Assembly (NCBI GenBank): GCA_016287765.1
Contig: JAEEWS010000005.1
Location: 1-64,000, forward strand
Source of the DNA: Lachnospiraceae bacterium
GTDB taxonomy: Bacteria > Bacillota_A > Clostridia > Lachnospirales > Lachnospiraceae
Direction: 5' to 3'
Length of the DNA: 64,000 nucleotides
The translations under genes were made by a program, and so were the position numbers. Numbering within the stretch: position 1 is the first letter of the stretch; every line of letters begins with the position of its first letter. The notes beneath the pieces are model-generated. The model searched no databases. It worked only from the letters and a program-made list of their open reading frames with translations, and had not been told where the DNA came from. Shown here piece after piece: positions 43,118 through 52,485 of the stretch.

Positions 43118-43687
43118 TTACTGCCTCGCAAAAAACATTATGAGTTCTTCAAACTTGTCTTCTAATCCTGTAAAATTATGGTCAGCTCCGGATACAAAGA
43201 AAGATTGTACCGCCTCATTTTTTATGGACGAAAGGAGCTCGAAGAAACGAAACGAAGGATCTTTGTCACCGTAAACGAACATCATGAGTTCGCCTCGAAA
43301 GAGCTCCGCGCCTTCCTTCGTTTTATGGAAATTGATCATAAGAGGCGGATTGATAAGTAGCGCACGTTTAACAATATCTATTTCCCACGCTTGCTGAGCT
43401 CCGATATATGCTCCGTTTGAGTTTCCAATATACGTTATCTCATCAATTGCCGGAAATCTGTTTACAAGGGACGCTATTTCCTCAGGCAGGATACAGTCCT
43501 CATCAACAGGATTCGCAGCCACACAAACAAACCGACCGGTCTCATCGTGGAGCTTCTCTGCGATGGAAAGATACTTTCCGCCTTCCCCATATATGGTCCC
43601 GCCGTTCCCGGTCTTGATAAAAACGCAGGGCATACTTCCCTGGAACACGCCAAATCTTTGATCTATCTCAATAGGGTAACAATTCAT
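43118..43687 (-). CDS. alpha/beta-hydrolase-like protein
   Basis: A 189-residue protein started at ATG 43687 because AAGGAGG lies just upstream; a longer frame reaches 43786. The nucleophile elbow GNSNG (in YIGNSNGAYIG, Ser as nucleophile) and a late SGADHNF (catalytic His) fit a compact alpha/beta hydrolase. An Asp in YGDKDPSF completes the likely triad. Substrate unknown. It follows the potassium channel's upstream side in the same direction, 75 bases away. Confidence 0.75.
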   Translation of the reverse strand: MNCYPIEIDQRFGVFQGSMPCVFIKTGNGGTIYGEGGKYLSIAEKLHDETGRFVCVAANPVDEDCILPEEIASLVNRFPAIDEITYIGNSNGAYIGAQQAWEIDIVKRALLINPPLMINFHKTKEGAELFRGELMMFVYGDKDPSFRFFELLSSIKNEAVQSFFVSGADHNFTGLEDKFEELIMFFARQ

Positions 43688-43898
43688 TCCGTTAACGCCT
43701 CCTTGCGTATTATCGCAAAAAACAACTCCGTTTACAAGACGCATCCTGCATCTATTATTTCTGCACAATGTTGCACGATGTCCCACGATTATTTCATCGT
43801 GCGGAAAAATTTCCCATCATAAATGATATAATACCTTTTGTAAATGCCTGATGTATGGTAACATAGGGATAAATACGGACTACAGAGGGATATTAAGG

Positions 43899-44297
43899 AT
43901 GCACATATTTGTCTGCATAGATAATAATAACGGAATGCTTTTTAACAACAGGAGACAGAGCAGGGACCGGATCCTGATCGAAAAAGTCAAGGAGATCACC
44001 GGAAGCAGTTGGCTCTGGATCCGCGACTTTTCACGTACACTTTTTCCCGACGACGTCATCGTAGATAACGATATGCTCACGAAAGCAGGAGAGGAAGATT
44101 ACTGCTTCGTCGAAGACGTCCCCTTGAACCCATATACAGAAAAGATCGATGAGATATATTTGTTCAGGTGGAACAGGGATTATCCTTCGGACACATTTTT
44201 TGATATTGATATGCTGAGAAACTTTTCCCTTAAATCGACGGAAGACTTTAAGGGATCTTCACATGAGAAGATAACTCTTGAGAGGTGGGTTAAATGA
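43899..44297 (+). CDS. small conserved protein upstream of the secreted nuclease
   Basis: ATG 43899 begins HIFVCIDNNNGMLFNNRRQS, then TGSSWLW, EDYCFVED and SSHEKITLE. This matches a small Clostridia family often labelled ribonuclease Z in automated annotation, although it has no HxHxDH metal motif and is far too short. It overlaps the nuclease gene by 4 bases (ATGA), so the two are translationally coupled. The real function is unknown; a nuclease partner or inhibitor is a fair guess. Confidence 0.7.
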   Translation: MHIFVCIDNNNGMLFNNRRQSRDRILIEKVKEITGSSWLWIRDFSRTLFPDDVIVDNDMLTKAGEEDYCFVEDVPLNPYTEKIDEIYLFRWNRDYPSDTFFDIDMLRNFSLKSTEDFKGSSHEKITLERWVK

Positions 44298-45754
44298 GTA
44301 AAAAGAGAAAAGGGAAACAGACATCGCCGTTCTTCACCATAACAGGCTGGATCGTAGCCATATTCCTGTTGGTTGTCGGTCTGGTATTCTTACCCTCTGC
44401 TGCATCGATTATTCTTATATGCGCCGGTGTGCTCTGCATTCCCGTTAAGCCGTTAAGAGCACTTTGGAATAGGATACCCAAGGGGAAGATCATAAAACCC
44501 GTTCTTATCACGGCCCTTTTTCTTCTTGGCATAGTACTGTCTCCCGGTAACAATCTGAACCTTCCCATTGTCAATCAGCAGACCGAAACAGAATTAGTGC
44601 CTGTAGATGTTCAGGGTGCAGACGAGGCAAGTAGCGGTATGCCTGAAACAGACGCAGAGCCTTCGTCGGATAGCCTTGCCGCAGTCGAAGCGGGAGAAAC
44701 AGCAGAACCCCCTGCAGAGGTTACTCCGCCCACGGACAATTCCGAAATCGGACAGGACAGTACCCATACTCCAACTCCGACACCGACTTCAACATCAACA
44801 CCAAAGCCGACTTCTACACCAAAACCCACGGCGACACCCAAGCCGACATCCACGCCAAAGGCCACAAGCACACCGAAACCGACTAAAACTCCTGCTCCGA
44901 CGAGTGCAGCGCATCAGGGCGGAAGCTTTTCTTTATCCGACATTCCGGGATACACGACATCCCCCTATGCAGTAGTAAACAACAACGTACCGTACTTTAC
45001 CGATGCAGAGATCACAGATGCGTTCAGCTCCTATGAGACATATGCCGAGCTGGACAGGAAAGGAAGATGCGGGGCATGTATAGCAAGTATCGGAAGAGAT
45101 CTCATGCCGACAGAGACAAGAGGTGAGATCGGATCCGTTAAACCGTCCGGATGGATCCAGGCGAAATACAACGGTCTGGTAGACGGCAATTATCTGTACA
45201 ACAGATGCCACCTTATCGGATATCAGCTCTCAGGCGAAAACGCAAACGTAAGGAACCTTATAACCGGCACGAGATATCTGAATGTGGACGGTATGCTTCC
45301 CTTCGAGAATATGGTCGCAGACTACGTTAAAGAAACCGGAAATCACGTCCTCTATCGTGTAACACCGATCTTCGACGGAGACAATCTCTTGGCAAGTGGT
45401 GTACTCATGGAAGCTGAATCGATAGAAGACGGCGGAGAAGGGATCCTTTTCTGCGTATTCTGTTACAACGTTCAGCCGGGTGTATCGATAAACTATGCCG
45501 ACGGGTCAAGCTCTCTGGCGAGTGATACAAGTGTAACCCCGACACAGGCTCCTTCCATCGAAAGTCAGTACAAATATGCGGTCAATCCCAAAAACGGAAA
45601 GATACACATCATCGGGGCGTGTGCAGCTACTGGCTCCGGCGACAGTGCGATGACGGACCCTAAGTATTTTGTTACATACGAAGAGGCTGAAGAGTATTCA
45701 AAGCAGATAGCTCCAAAGCTTGAAAAGAGAAAATGCGGAAATTGCTGGAAGTAG
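44294..45754 (+). CDS. membrane-anchored DNA/RNA non-specific endonuclease
   Basis: A 486-residue protein. Two or three N-terminal hydrophobic helices (residues about 12-85) are followed by a long Thr/Pro/Lys-rich spacer (about 155-210, TPKPTSTPKPT units), typical of a cell-wall-spanning linker. The nuclease domain (about 230-400) carries NRCHLIGYQL, then a downstream Asn (NVRNLITGT), the NucA/EndA-like active site with NRCH instead of DRGH. A C-terminal part ends in two Cys-containing motifs (IGACAATG, RKCGNCW). It should cut nucleic acid outside the cell, for uptake, defence or nutrient use. Confidence 0.85.
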   Translation: MSKKRKGKQTSPFFTITGWIVAIFLLVVGLVFLPSAASIILICAGVLCIPVKPLRALWNRIPKGKIIKPVLITALFLLGIVLSPGNNLNLPIVNQQTETELVPVDVQGADEASSGMPETDAEPSSDSLAAVEAGETAEPPAEVTPPTDNSEIGQDSTHTPTPTPTSTSTPKPTSTPKPTATPKPTSTPKATSTPKPTKTPAPTSAAHQGGSFSLSDIPGYTTSPYAVVNNNVPYFTDAEITDAFSSYETYAELDRKGRCGACIASIGRDLMPTETRGEIGSVKPSGWIQAKYNGLVDGNYLYNRCHLIGYQLSGENANVRNLITGTRYLNVDGMLPFENMVADYVKETGNHVLYRVTPIFDGDNLLASGVLMEAESIEDGGEGILFCVFCYNVQPGVSINYADGSSSLASDTSVTPTQAPSIESQYKYAVNPKNGKIHIIGACAATGSGDSAMTDPKYFVTYEEAEEYSKQIAPKLEKRKCGNCWK

Positions 45755-45766
45755 AGAGGGACAGTT

Positions 45767-46252
45767 ATGCGAAAGAAAAAGAAGGCATTGAAACAGAGAC
45801 CATATAACTTTGACTACGATCTTGAATTCGACATCTATAAGCAGATCGAAAAAAAGAAAAAAGGTAGAAAAGCAAAGGCTATCGAAAAACAAGGTATTGA
45901 GATACCTAACAAATATAGCGCGTGGAAGGCGGGAGTGATCGAACGTTATCCCAAGCTGATTAACAACGAAGACTTCTTTCACTTCTTAAAATCTAAATTA
46001 AGAGGTGCCAAAAGCATTTATGATAAGACGATAACTGTCACCGTTCCAATAGAGGTAGGGGTGATGACACTCTTGGTTTCCATCGAAGCATCAGTAGATA
46101 AGAGCTTGGCGGTTAACATGGTGGCAACTGGAGTTATGGCTACTGTTTTAGTGAGTGCGCTGGCTGTTATACTAAGCGGTTACGAGAAGAAGAAAACATT
46201 CGACGAGGATCTTATTGAGGTCCTCTGCCCGAAGTATGCTGATAAAAGCTGA
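45767..46252 (+). CDS. membrane protein, 161 aa
   Basis: A basic, coiled N-terminal half (KKKKALKQRP, QIEKKKKGRKAK) precedes two hydrophobic helices around residues 95-145. RBS GAGAGGGAC and 12 bases from the nuclease gene, so probably co-transcribed. No family recognised. After it the G+C falls and the defence-like cargo begins. Confidence 0.55.
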   Translation: MRKKKKALKQRPYNFDYDLEFDIYKQIEKKKKGRKAKAIEKQGIEIPNKYSAWKAGVIERYPKLINNEDFFHFLKSKLRGAKSIYDKTITVTVPIEVGVMTLLVSIEASVDKSLAVNMVATGVMATVLVSALAVILSGYEKKKTFDEDLIEVLCPKYADKS

Positions 46253-46473
46253 AATGGAGACATAATGGAAGATAAAAATATTGTATTGGATATTATAATC
46301 GAGTTCATAAAAGGGTGCCAAAATAAAAAGCAGACGCTTTTTAAGAAATAGTTTATTTTAGGGACATTATTGTTTCAAAACTGTTATATTTTGGAATTCG
46401 GACTAAGAGCAGTAAGTTCCACACGGTGGGAGAAGGTTAGGGATGAGGTTTTAGAAAGAGAGGACATAGAATA

Positions 46474-48126
46474 GTGAAGGCGATAACAATTGGAACAATA
46501 TTAACTGACGGAAATCAGAATTACACAATAGAAGAGCATATTGGGCATGGCGGATTTGCTGATGTATATAGGGCTGCTTCTAATAAGGAGCCAGAAAAAC
46601 AATATGCAATAAAGGTGGTCAGAGATAGTGACCCGAACCAAGTATATAGTTTTAAAAACGAATTTGATGTTGCAAGTAAAGTCAATTCTGAACATGCCAT
46701 AAAATATTATTACATGAATGAGCATGGGCAGAATGATTATCCGTGTTATATTATTATGGAATACGCCGATGGAGGCAGTCTTGATGCGGAACTTAAGGAG
46801 AGAACTTCCAATGGAAGCCCATATTCTAAGAATGAGCTTCTTGATATCTATACGCAACTAATAGATGGAATGAATGATGTTAATAAAGTAGGAGTTCATA
46901 GAGATATTAAGCCGCTGAACATACTCAAAACCATAGGTGGTATTTATAAAATCAGCGATTATGGACTTGCTAAATATGTAGAAGAAGCCACACGATCTGC
47001 TTCAAAAACAATGAAAGGCTACGGTACAGATTTATATTATGCTCCTGAATTATGGGCAAACCCATCCGCACATGGTATTAATGATATCCAAGTTGATATT
47101 TATGCAATGGGTATTGTTTTCTATCAGCTTGCAAACTTGTGCTATCCATATGACTTAAATATAGATCACAGAGCTATGCACATGACATCCTCAATAAAAC
47201 CGTTCAGTAAAGAAGTTGACCCAGTTTTTCAATCTTTAATCCGAAAGATGATGGAGAAGTCTAAGGCAAAAAGGTTCAATAACTGGGCGCAGATTAAGGA
47301 TTTTTTGAATGATTCTACAATTGGAAATGGCAAAAAAAGAGATCCGTTTGTAGACAGTATGCTCAAAAATGCGGCGATGAAACAGGAAAAAAAGGATGCA
47401 GAAACTGCTAAGTCTAATATGGAAGAATCCAAAAGAATAGAATCATTCAGAAGGCTTGTTAGTCTGATAGAGGACGCAGTTTACAATCCATTGAAAGAAA
47501 TAGTGGATGCATTTAATGCTGACTCAATTGCAAAAAATATCGATTTGGGGAAAATGAATATTGATGACGACGATGAGAGTATTTCGTTTCACTATTCTGT
47601 ACAGCCTTTATCAGACGATGATGATGAAAGAACTATTGATTTTGACTTTAAAGTGAAACATACAGAGAAAAGGAAGCCAGATCGCGTTTTTCCAATTTTA
47701 TCATCTGGATATAATAACTATGATGACATGTATGATATTGAAAGGCGACTAAACCCCCCTGAACGTAGAACAACAGAGTATAAGTATAATAAAAATACAA
47801 TTTTATTATGGGGATTGGTAAAAGCAGATTGTGGAGCAGGATTCAACATTGCTATTCTGGAGGATCCGGCTGATCCACTTTACGGGAGAATGAAGACATT
47901 TATTCGCACACCGAATGTAATGGATAATGAGTCGTGGTTGCCCGTAGAAACAGAAGAGCAGCTGAAGAAACTTTGCAACATGCAATTCAGAGAGTTACAA
48001 TACACAACTAAAGTTGATGACTTCGATTTTGAGATTGTAAAAAGATTGATTAAGCAGAACGAGATTTATAGTTGTGATACTGTTAAGGATCCGATTGAAC
48101 ACACGAGAATGTTTCCGATTATGTAG
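46474..48126 (+). CDS. eukaryotic-type Ser/Thr protein kinase
   Basis: A 550-residue cytoplasmic protein started at GTG 46474 (AGAGAGGA upstream). The kinase domain spans residues 15-290: G-loop IGHGGFADVY, catalytic Lys in YAIKVV (about 46), HRDIKPLNI (about 140), SDYGLA in place of DFG (about 162), and APELW as the APE motif. The DYG variant retains the metal-binding Asp. There is no membrane helix or PASTA domain, unlike PrkC. The C-terminal 250 residues are a separate acidic domain of unknown type. Next to a helicase-nuclease and a restriction system, a phage-defence role is likely but inferred. Confidence 0.85.
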   Translation: MKAITIGTILTDGNQNYTIEEHIGHGGFADVYRAASNKEPEKQYAIKVVRDSDPNQVYSFKNEFDVASKVNSEHAIKYYYMNEHGQNDYPCYIIMEYADGGSLDAELKERTSNGSPYSKNELLDIYTQLIDGMNDVNKVGVHRDIKPLNILKTIGGIYKISDYGLAKYVEEATRSASKTMKGYGTDLYYAPELWANPSAHGINDIQVDIYAMGIVFYQLANLCYPYDLNIDHRAMHMTSSIKPFSKEVDPVFQSLIRKMMEKSKAKRFNNWAQIKDFLNDSTIGNGKKRDPFVDSMLKNAAMKQEKKDAETAKSNMEESKRIESFRRLVSLIEDAVYNPLKEIVDAFNADSIAKNIDLGKMNIDDDDESISFHYSVQPLSDDDDERTIDFDFKVKHTEKRKPDRVFPILSSGYNNYDDMYDIERRLNPPERRTTEYKYNKNTILLWGLVKADCGAGFNIAILEDPADPLYGRMKTFIRTPNVMDNESWLPVETEEQLKKLCNMQFRELQYTTKVDDFDFEIVKRLIKQNEIYSCDTVKDPIEHTRMFPIM

Positions 48127-48282
48127 ATAGTGTCTGCTTGCAAATTTTGGTCGAACGGCGTAGCCATTCCGCTTTTGGCAGTGTGACGACTCTGTTTTGA
48201 ACGATACTTTTCAATAATTGTAGGAAGGCTGATTGGTACCTTGTACCTTATTACGACTAAAAAAACGCCGAAAAGAGGAACT

Positions 48283-51200
48283 ATGTCAAAGGAGAGAGAT
48301 GCTGCGTTTCGCGAGATTGAAACATTACAGGAAGAATACGTAAATAAGTTAATTGGCCTTATCAATAATCCTGAGTACTCAGCCCTTAAAACCATCAACT
48401 TTACTTCTCCTACAGGTACCGGCAAAACCAGGATGATGGGCAAGGTAATCAACAAGTTACCGGATTGCTATTTTATTATTACCACCTTATCCAAAGGGCA
48501 GTTACACATGCAGATTAGAGAAATGCTTAAAAGTTACTGCCCCAGTGAGAATTATTATGTCTATGGAAGTGCTGATTATAAAATCAATAGCCGTTTAGAC
48601 GCTAAAGATATCATTCATAGAATACCTGAAGGGACGAGATGTATTTGGTTGCGAGACGAGGGACATATTAAGACGAATCGATACGACGAACTCTTGCAAA
48701 ACGTTTGCTTCAAAGTCATTAATTTCTCTGCCACAAACAGCTACAGCGATATAGAATGCAATTTCACAAGCACCATGATGTTAAGGACAGTTGTTCAGGC
48801 AACCGGAAGTCCGGAGGATGCAATAGCTAAGTTACTGGATATAAAAAAATCCCATGCAAATGTTGCTTCCTACAATCCTTGCGCTATTTTTCGCCTTGTT
48901 GCCGGAAACAATGAACTTTATCAGGAGATTATCCACTTATGCAAAAAGTACGGTCTTAATTACATAGATTTGAACGACGATGATTATGTGATGGCTGAAC
49001 TATGCAAAGACGACAATATATATGACGTAATCATCAATAAATATAAGATTGTAGAAGGCATCGACATACGAAGGGCCCATGTCCTATATATGGATAACAA
49101 GCCGAATAACAATGCAACAACTATTCAGGCGATTGGCAGATGCAGGAGAAATGCCCTTTTGTATCGTACTGATGTAGATATATTGGATCCTCAGAATGAG
49201 AAGCTGTTAGAGCAAACCAGGGAGTGTTACGTTTACTATAGGGTATCGGATGCAAAAACCGATACAGACGAAAACGGTGAACTTCAATTGGCTTTTTGTA
49301 ATTACATATCATGTGAGGCTTTAAAAGTAGGTTCAGTAATCAATGTAACAAACGGACAGTTAAAAAACGGGCTGCACATGGTTGAATTGCAAGGCTGCTC
49401 CGGACAATTTACCATAGTTCAAGACCCGGATACAGGGTTTAACATTGTCGATCCACTGCCGTCGAATGCTTTTTACGAAGAACAAACGGAGCAGAGAAAT
49501 TATTATGTATATACAAATTTTATCGATTTCCCTGAACACAACTGGGCCAAAAAGAAGATTCTATTAGATGACATAACCAAAATTCCAGCTATGTACGGTC
49601 ATCAAATGATAGGTGATGTTATCACAGATGATTCCTCAGAAAACAAAGGGGAACCAACATATTGTCTGTTTCGCCCAACATTAAAACGGGAAACTGTAGC
49701 AGTCGATAATGAAACCATCTCATATTTCAAACACCGGAAACAGGAGCTTCTCGATAGGATACCGAAAGATGTGACTGATACTCTTATCTCTGATATAAGC
49801 TTCGACATTGATTTAATAAGGAAGGAGAACTCTCTTGCCAAAAAACGCTGGAGAGGCCTTGTAATTCCTTTGGCGGGTGTTATACGCACAATTGAGAACA
49901 ATAACGCTCTTTCATCAATTCAAAAGGAACTACTAAAAAGGTGTGCTTTTCAAAAAGAAGCCAACGGAGAGAAGATCGAATATATTGAGAGGTATATCGC
50001 TCAGTTTATAGAGACCTTTTTAGCGACGAAAGGCGAATTTATAAATCCTGATAAGGCTGTCGCTTTCTTTTTACAATGTCCGGAACGCAGAGATAGTAAT
50101 GCTTTATTTGCAAGCGTTGATAAACGTATTAACGATTATGTCCCTGGAGGATTACTGTTCCCCGCACAGGATCCGGTGAAAAGAATAACAATGGCCAAGG
50201 TGGATTTGGCATTCCGACGACTCGATCAGATGATCTTGAATATACACTCAAAAATTCAGATTGATGAGCGAGAAGCAGTTTTTCTCTGTAATGATACATT
50301 GTTAGAACAACGGATCAGGTCATTATTGGACATCACGGAAAAAGACTTGACCGCTGGGAAGGCTATTATATGCTATTCTGAAGAAAGCGGAATATGGAAG
50401 GATTTAAGCCCTGAGGAACTTTATCTTTTCAAACGCGGAAGTATTGGACCGATAATAGATTTCGTAACTCAATCTCGATTGATGGAATACCAACAAAGTG
50501 CGAAAGTTCCTTATACCAAGGTTGTTAATGACAGAGAAACAGCAATAATTGGCGTAGATAAATTTCAAATGCTTGTTAGCGATGGCACCAGTAAATGGAG
50601 CGAAAGCAAATCTGTCACCTCAAAAATAGGAGGATACACGAAACTTGACCGATTCGTGAGCAAACGATATGCGGATGAATTACTTGACGCAAAGAGTCAA
50701 TTGTTTGCTGGCATCAACACTTTTGATTTCGATAAAAAATGTAATTCCTGCCTGGGATATTGCGTTGAGTATTATTCTAAGCATCTCGTTTATGGTAATA
50801 GTTATCTTTACGACTATGTGGAAAGAGCCGCACGGGAAGCGGACATTGACCTGCGCGCAACTTACAAAAAGGATTCACAAACCGTTAATGGCCTTATTGT
50901 TAGAGCTTGTCTATTAAAATACCGTGAGCAGATGATAGCATGCTTTGGCATCGGTGTAGGAAGATTTCTTCCGGCGATTTCGGCAAATATGCTTATTAAC
51001 GAAAAATACCATAACTTTGTAAATACGGTAGTAGAGTTGGGCAGTAGAACAGCTGAATACGTAAAAAGAGTTTTGTATGCCAATTGCGATGCCCAAAACA
51101 CCGTGGATGCAAATCTTACGGTAAAACATATAGCCGGTCTTGCTGACTATATAACCAACGATACTATATTGGACGTAAAGGTTCGAAATAATATTGACGA

Positions 51201-51339
51201 GAAATGCGTCCGTCAGGTGTTGGCGTATCACTATCTTTCAACAAAAAGATCCGATCTGAATATCAAAAGAGTTATTGTATATGATGCCGTCAGTAGTCGG
51301 TCTGTTGTTATCAAGATATCTGAACATAACTTACGATAG
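48283..51339 (+). CDS. superfamily 2 helicase fused to a PD-(D/E)xK-like nuclease
   Basis: A 1,018-residue protein started at ATG 48283 (AAGAGGAACT) rather than the earlier 48241. Motifs in order: Walker A PTGTGKTRM (about residue 43), DEGH (about 124, type III restriction-like), FSATN (about 150), and motif VI QAIGRCRR (about 282). A long middle region without motifs follows. Near the C-terminus (about 945-985) GLADYI, then ILDVKVR and RQVLAYHYL, give the Asp, D-x-K and helix Gln of a PD-(D/E)xK nuclease. So it can be expected to translocate on and cut DNA or RNA. It lies 156 bases after the kinase. Confidence 0.75.
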   Translation: MSKERDAAFREIETLQEEYVNKLIGLINNPEYSALKTINFTSPTGTGKTRMMGKVINKLPDCYFIITTLSKGQLHMQIREMLKSYCPSENYYVYGSADYKINSRLDAKDIIHRIPEGTRCIWLRDEGHIKTNRYDELLQNVCFKVINFSATNSYSDIECNFTSTMMLRTVVQATGSPEDAIAKLLDIKKSHANVASYNPCAIFRLVAGNNELYQEIIHLCKKYGLNYIDLNDDDYVMAELCKDDNIYDVIINKYKIVEGIDIRRAHVLYMDNKPNNNATTIQAIGRCRRNALLYRTDVDILDPQNEKLLEQTRECYVYYRVSDAKTDTDENGELQLAFCNYISCEALKVGSVINVTNGQLKNGLHMVELQGCSGQFTIVQDPDTGFNIVDPLPSNAFYEEQTEQRNYYVYTNFIDFPEHNWAKKKILLDDITKIPAMYGHQMIGDVITDDSSENKGEPTYCLFRPTLKRETVAVDNETISYFKHRKQELLDRIPKDVTDTLISDISFDIDLIRKENSLAKKRWRGLVIPLAGVIRTIENNNALSSIQKELLKRCAFQKEANGEKIEYIERYIAQFIETFLATKGEFINPDKAVAFFLQCPERRDSNALFASVDKRINDYVPGGLLFPAQDPVKRITMAKVDLAFRRLDQMILNIHSKIQIDEREAVFLCNDTLLEQRIRSLLDITEKDLTAGKAIICYSEESGIWKDLSPEELYLFKRGSIGPIIDFVTQSRLMEYQQSAKVPYTKVVNDRETAIIGVDKFQMLVSDGTSKWSESKSVTSKIGGYTKLDRFVSKRYADELLDAKSQLFAGINTFDFDKKCNSCLGYCVEYYSKHLVYGNSYLYDYVERAAREADIDLRATYKKDSQTVNGLIVRACLLKYREQMIACFGIGVGRFLPAISANMLINEKYHNFVNTVVELGSRTAEYVKRVLYANCDAQNTVDANLTVKHIAGLADYITNDTILDVKVRNNIDEKCVRQVLAYHYLSTKRSDLNIKRVIVYDAVSSRSVVIKISEHNLR

Positions 51340-51546
51340 ATTAATTAAATGCATCAACATATAAGTATTCAAGGCAATGGTGTCTTTATTACCAATATCG
51401 TATTTCCATAGCAAATACCCACCTTATTATATCAGTAACGGTGATGGTTCTTTACCTGATGGTGATGATTTATCACCGTTTGAACGAGCAAAAATGAATA
51501 TTGCTAAACCTATTCATGAGTGATATTAACTGCAGAAAGGATCTAT

Positions 51547-52017
51547 ATGGAACAATCCAGTTATAAAATAGTTCATTATTTCGAAAAAGAGTTGGGGGAT
51601 GGCAGGAAGCCTGATTGTAACGGCTTTTATAGATTCTCAAAGAATGAAGTCGCTAAAGCAGTAGGACTTTCCGAAAGAACTGTATCTCAGGCAGATAAAG
51701 TCTTTAATGTCAAAATTACTTTTTGTGGGAATAATCGCGGTTGGAGTAATGAAAAACAGGACTATGTTGAAATGATTAGTGATTTTGACTATAAAAATGG
51801 AACTTATTCTTTTCGTCGAAATCCAGAGTCAGAAATCCCGGAACTCGATTACTATTGGGCTCCTAAGGTAAAGGATCCCTACTTTACTTGGAAGTTCTAT
51901 GATGAGAAGCATAGGCGACGAACAAACAGCGAAAATGCTTATGATGGAACTTATCCCTGGTCGTGGAAAGAAGAACAGATTATAAAGTACAGAGCAAAAC
52001 ACGGGGTGAGGGGATGA
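51547..52017 (+). CDS. helix-turn-helix protein, possibly shortened by a nonsense TGA
   Basis: ATG 51547 behind AAAGGATC. Residues 25-60 (RFSKNEVAKAVGLSERTVSQ) form a clear helix-turn-helix. The rest is aromatic and acidic. The frame stops at TGA 52015-52017 but stays open for 46 further codons to TAA at 52156-52158. That extension (ETDIDKTYVMSKTAVAYRMP, then RRISAAKREQARE) looks like a genuine protein tail. Either the gene was longer and is now truncated, or the stop is bypassed. It may regulate the upstream kinase-helicase genes. Confidence 0.6.
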   Translation: MEQSSYKIVHYFEKELGDGRKPDCNGFYRFSKNEVAKAVGLSERTVSQADKVFNVKITFCGNNRGWSNEKQDYVEMISDFDYKNGTYSFRRNPESEIPELDYYWAPKVKDPYFTWKFYDEKHRRRTNSENAYDGTYPWSWKEEQIIKYRAKHGVRG

Positions 52018-52168
52018 AATACCTTTAAGTGCATAGGTGAAACAGATATCGATAAGACCTACGTAATGTCTAAAACCGCCGTTGCTTACCGTATGCCGAG
52101 AAGGATATCCGCGGCCAAGAGAGAACAAGCCCGAGAAGCCATAAAAAAATCAATTTAAAATAGCGAGT

Positions 52169-52199
52169 GTTACTCATAGTCCGTTGACTTATAAGTAAC
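52169..52199 (+). promoter_or_regulatory. C-boxes upstream of the controller gene
   Basis: GTTACTCATAGTC and GACTTATAAGTAAC are near-perfect inverted copies separated by 4 bases, like the operator pairs bound by restriction-modification controller proteins. The second half recurs at 52444. Confidence 0.7.
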
Positions 52200-52231
52200 G
52201 TAACAGATAATGATAAGCGGAGGTATTTGCT

Positions 52232-52438
52232 ATGATCACTGAAAAAGTAGGACAGCGAATTAAACAACTTCGCAATGAGCAGGATTTGAGTCAAGAGAAG
52301 CTTGCATTAAAGGCTGAAATTGATAGAACGTATTTGGCGGGGGCAGAATTGGGGAAAAGAAACGTTTCGCTAAAGAGCCTAGAAAAGATAGTGAATGCGC
52401 TAAATGTCTCGTTTGAAGTATTTTTTAAAGGACTATGA
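52232..52438 (+). CDS. restriction-modification controller (C) protein
   Basis: A 68-residue XRE-type helix-turn-helix protein, with KLALKAEIDRTYLAGAE-type recognition helix followed by GKRNVSLKSLEKIVNAL, characteristic of C proteins. These bind C-boxes to first hold back and then activate the restriction gene after the element enters a new cell, giving methylases time to act. Matching boxes lie before this gene and before the endonuclease gene. Confidence 0.8.
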   Translation: MITEKVGQRIKQLRNEQDLSQEKLALKAEIDRTYLAGAELGKRNVSLKSLEKIVNALNVSFEVFFKGL

Positions 52439-52443
52439 TTGTT

Positions 52444-52470
52444 GACTATAAGTAACAATTGGGGTATAAT
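52444..52470 (+). promoter_or_regulatory. C-box and promoter of the endonuclease gene
   Basis: GACTATAAGTAAC at 52444-52456 repeats the box upstream of the C gene, and a TATAAT hexamer follows at about 52465. Consistent with control of the endonuclease by the C protein. Confidence 0.6.
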
Positions 52471-52485
52471 TACGGAGGTGCAGAA

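Noticed and set aside
44611..44871. Minus-strand Gly/Val repeat protein
   Set aside because: It is the antisense of the Thr/Pro/Lys spacer in the secreted nuclease and is produced by its repeat codons.
44765..44905. Possible CRISPR-like short repeats
   Set aside because: They are degenerate codon repeats inside a coding spacer with no regular unique spacers. No CRISPR array was seen elsewhere.
46265..46351. 28-codon frame at the left edge of the cargo
   Set aside because: Short, no clear ribosome site, and no motif; probably a chance frame or remnant.
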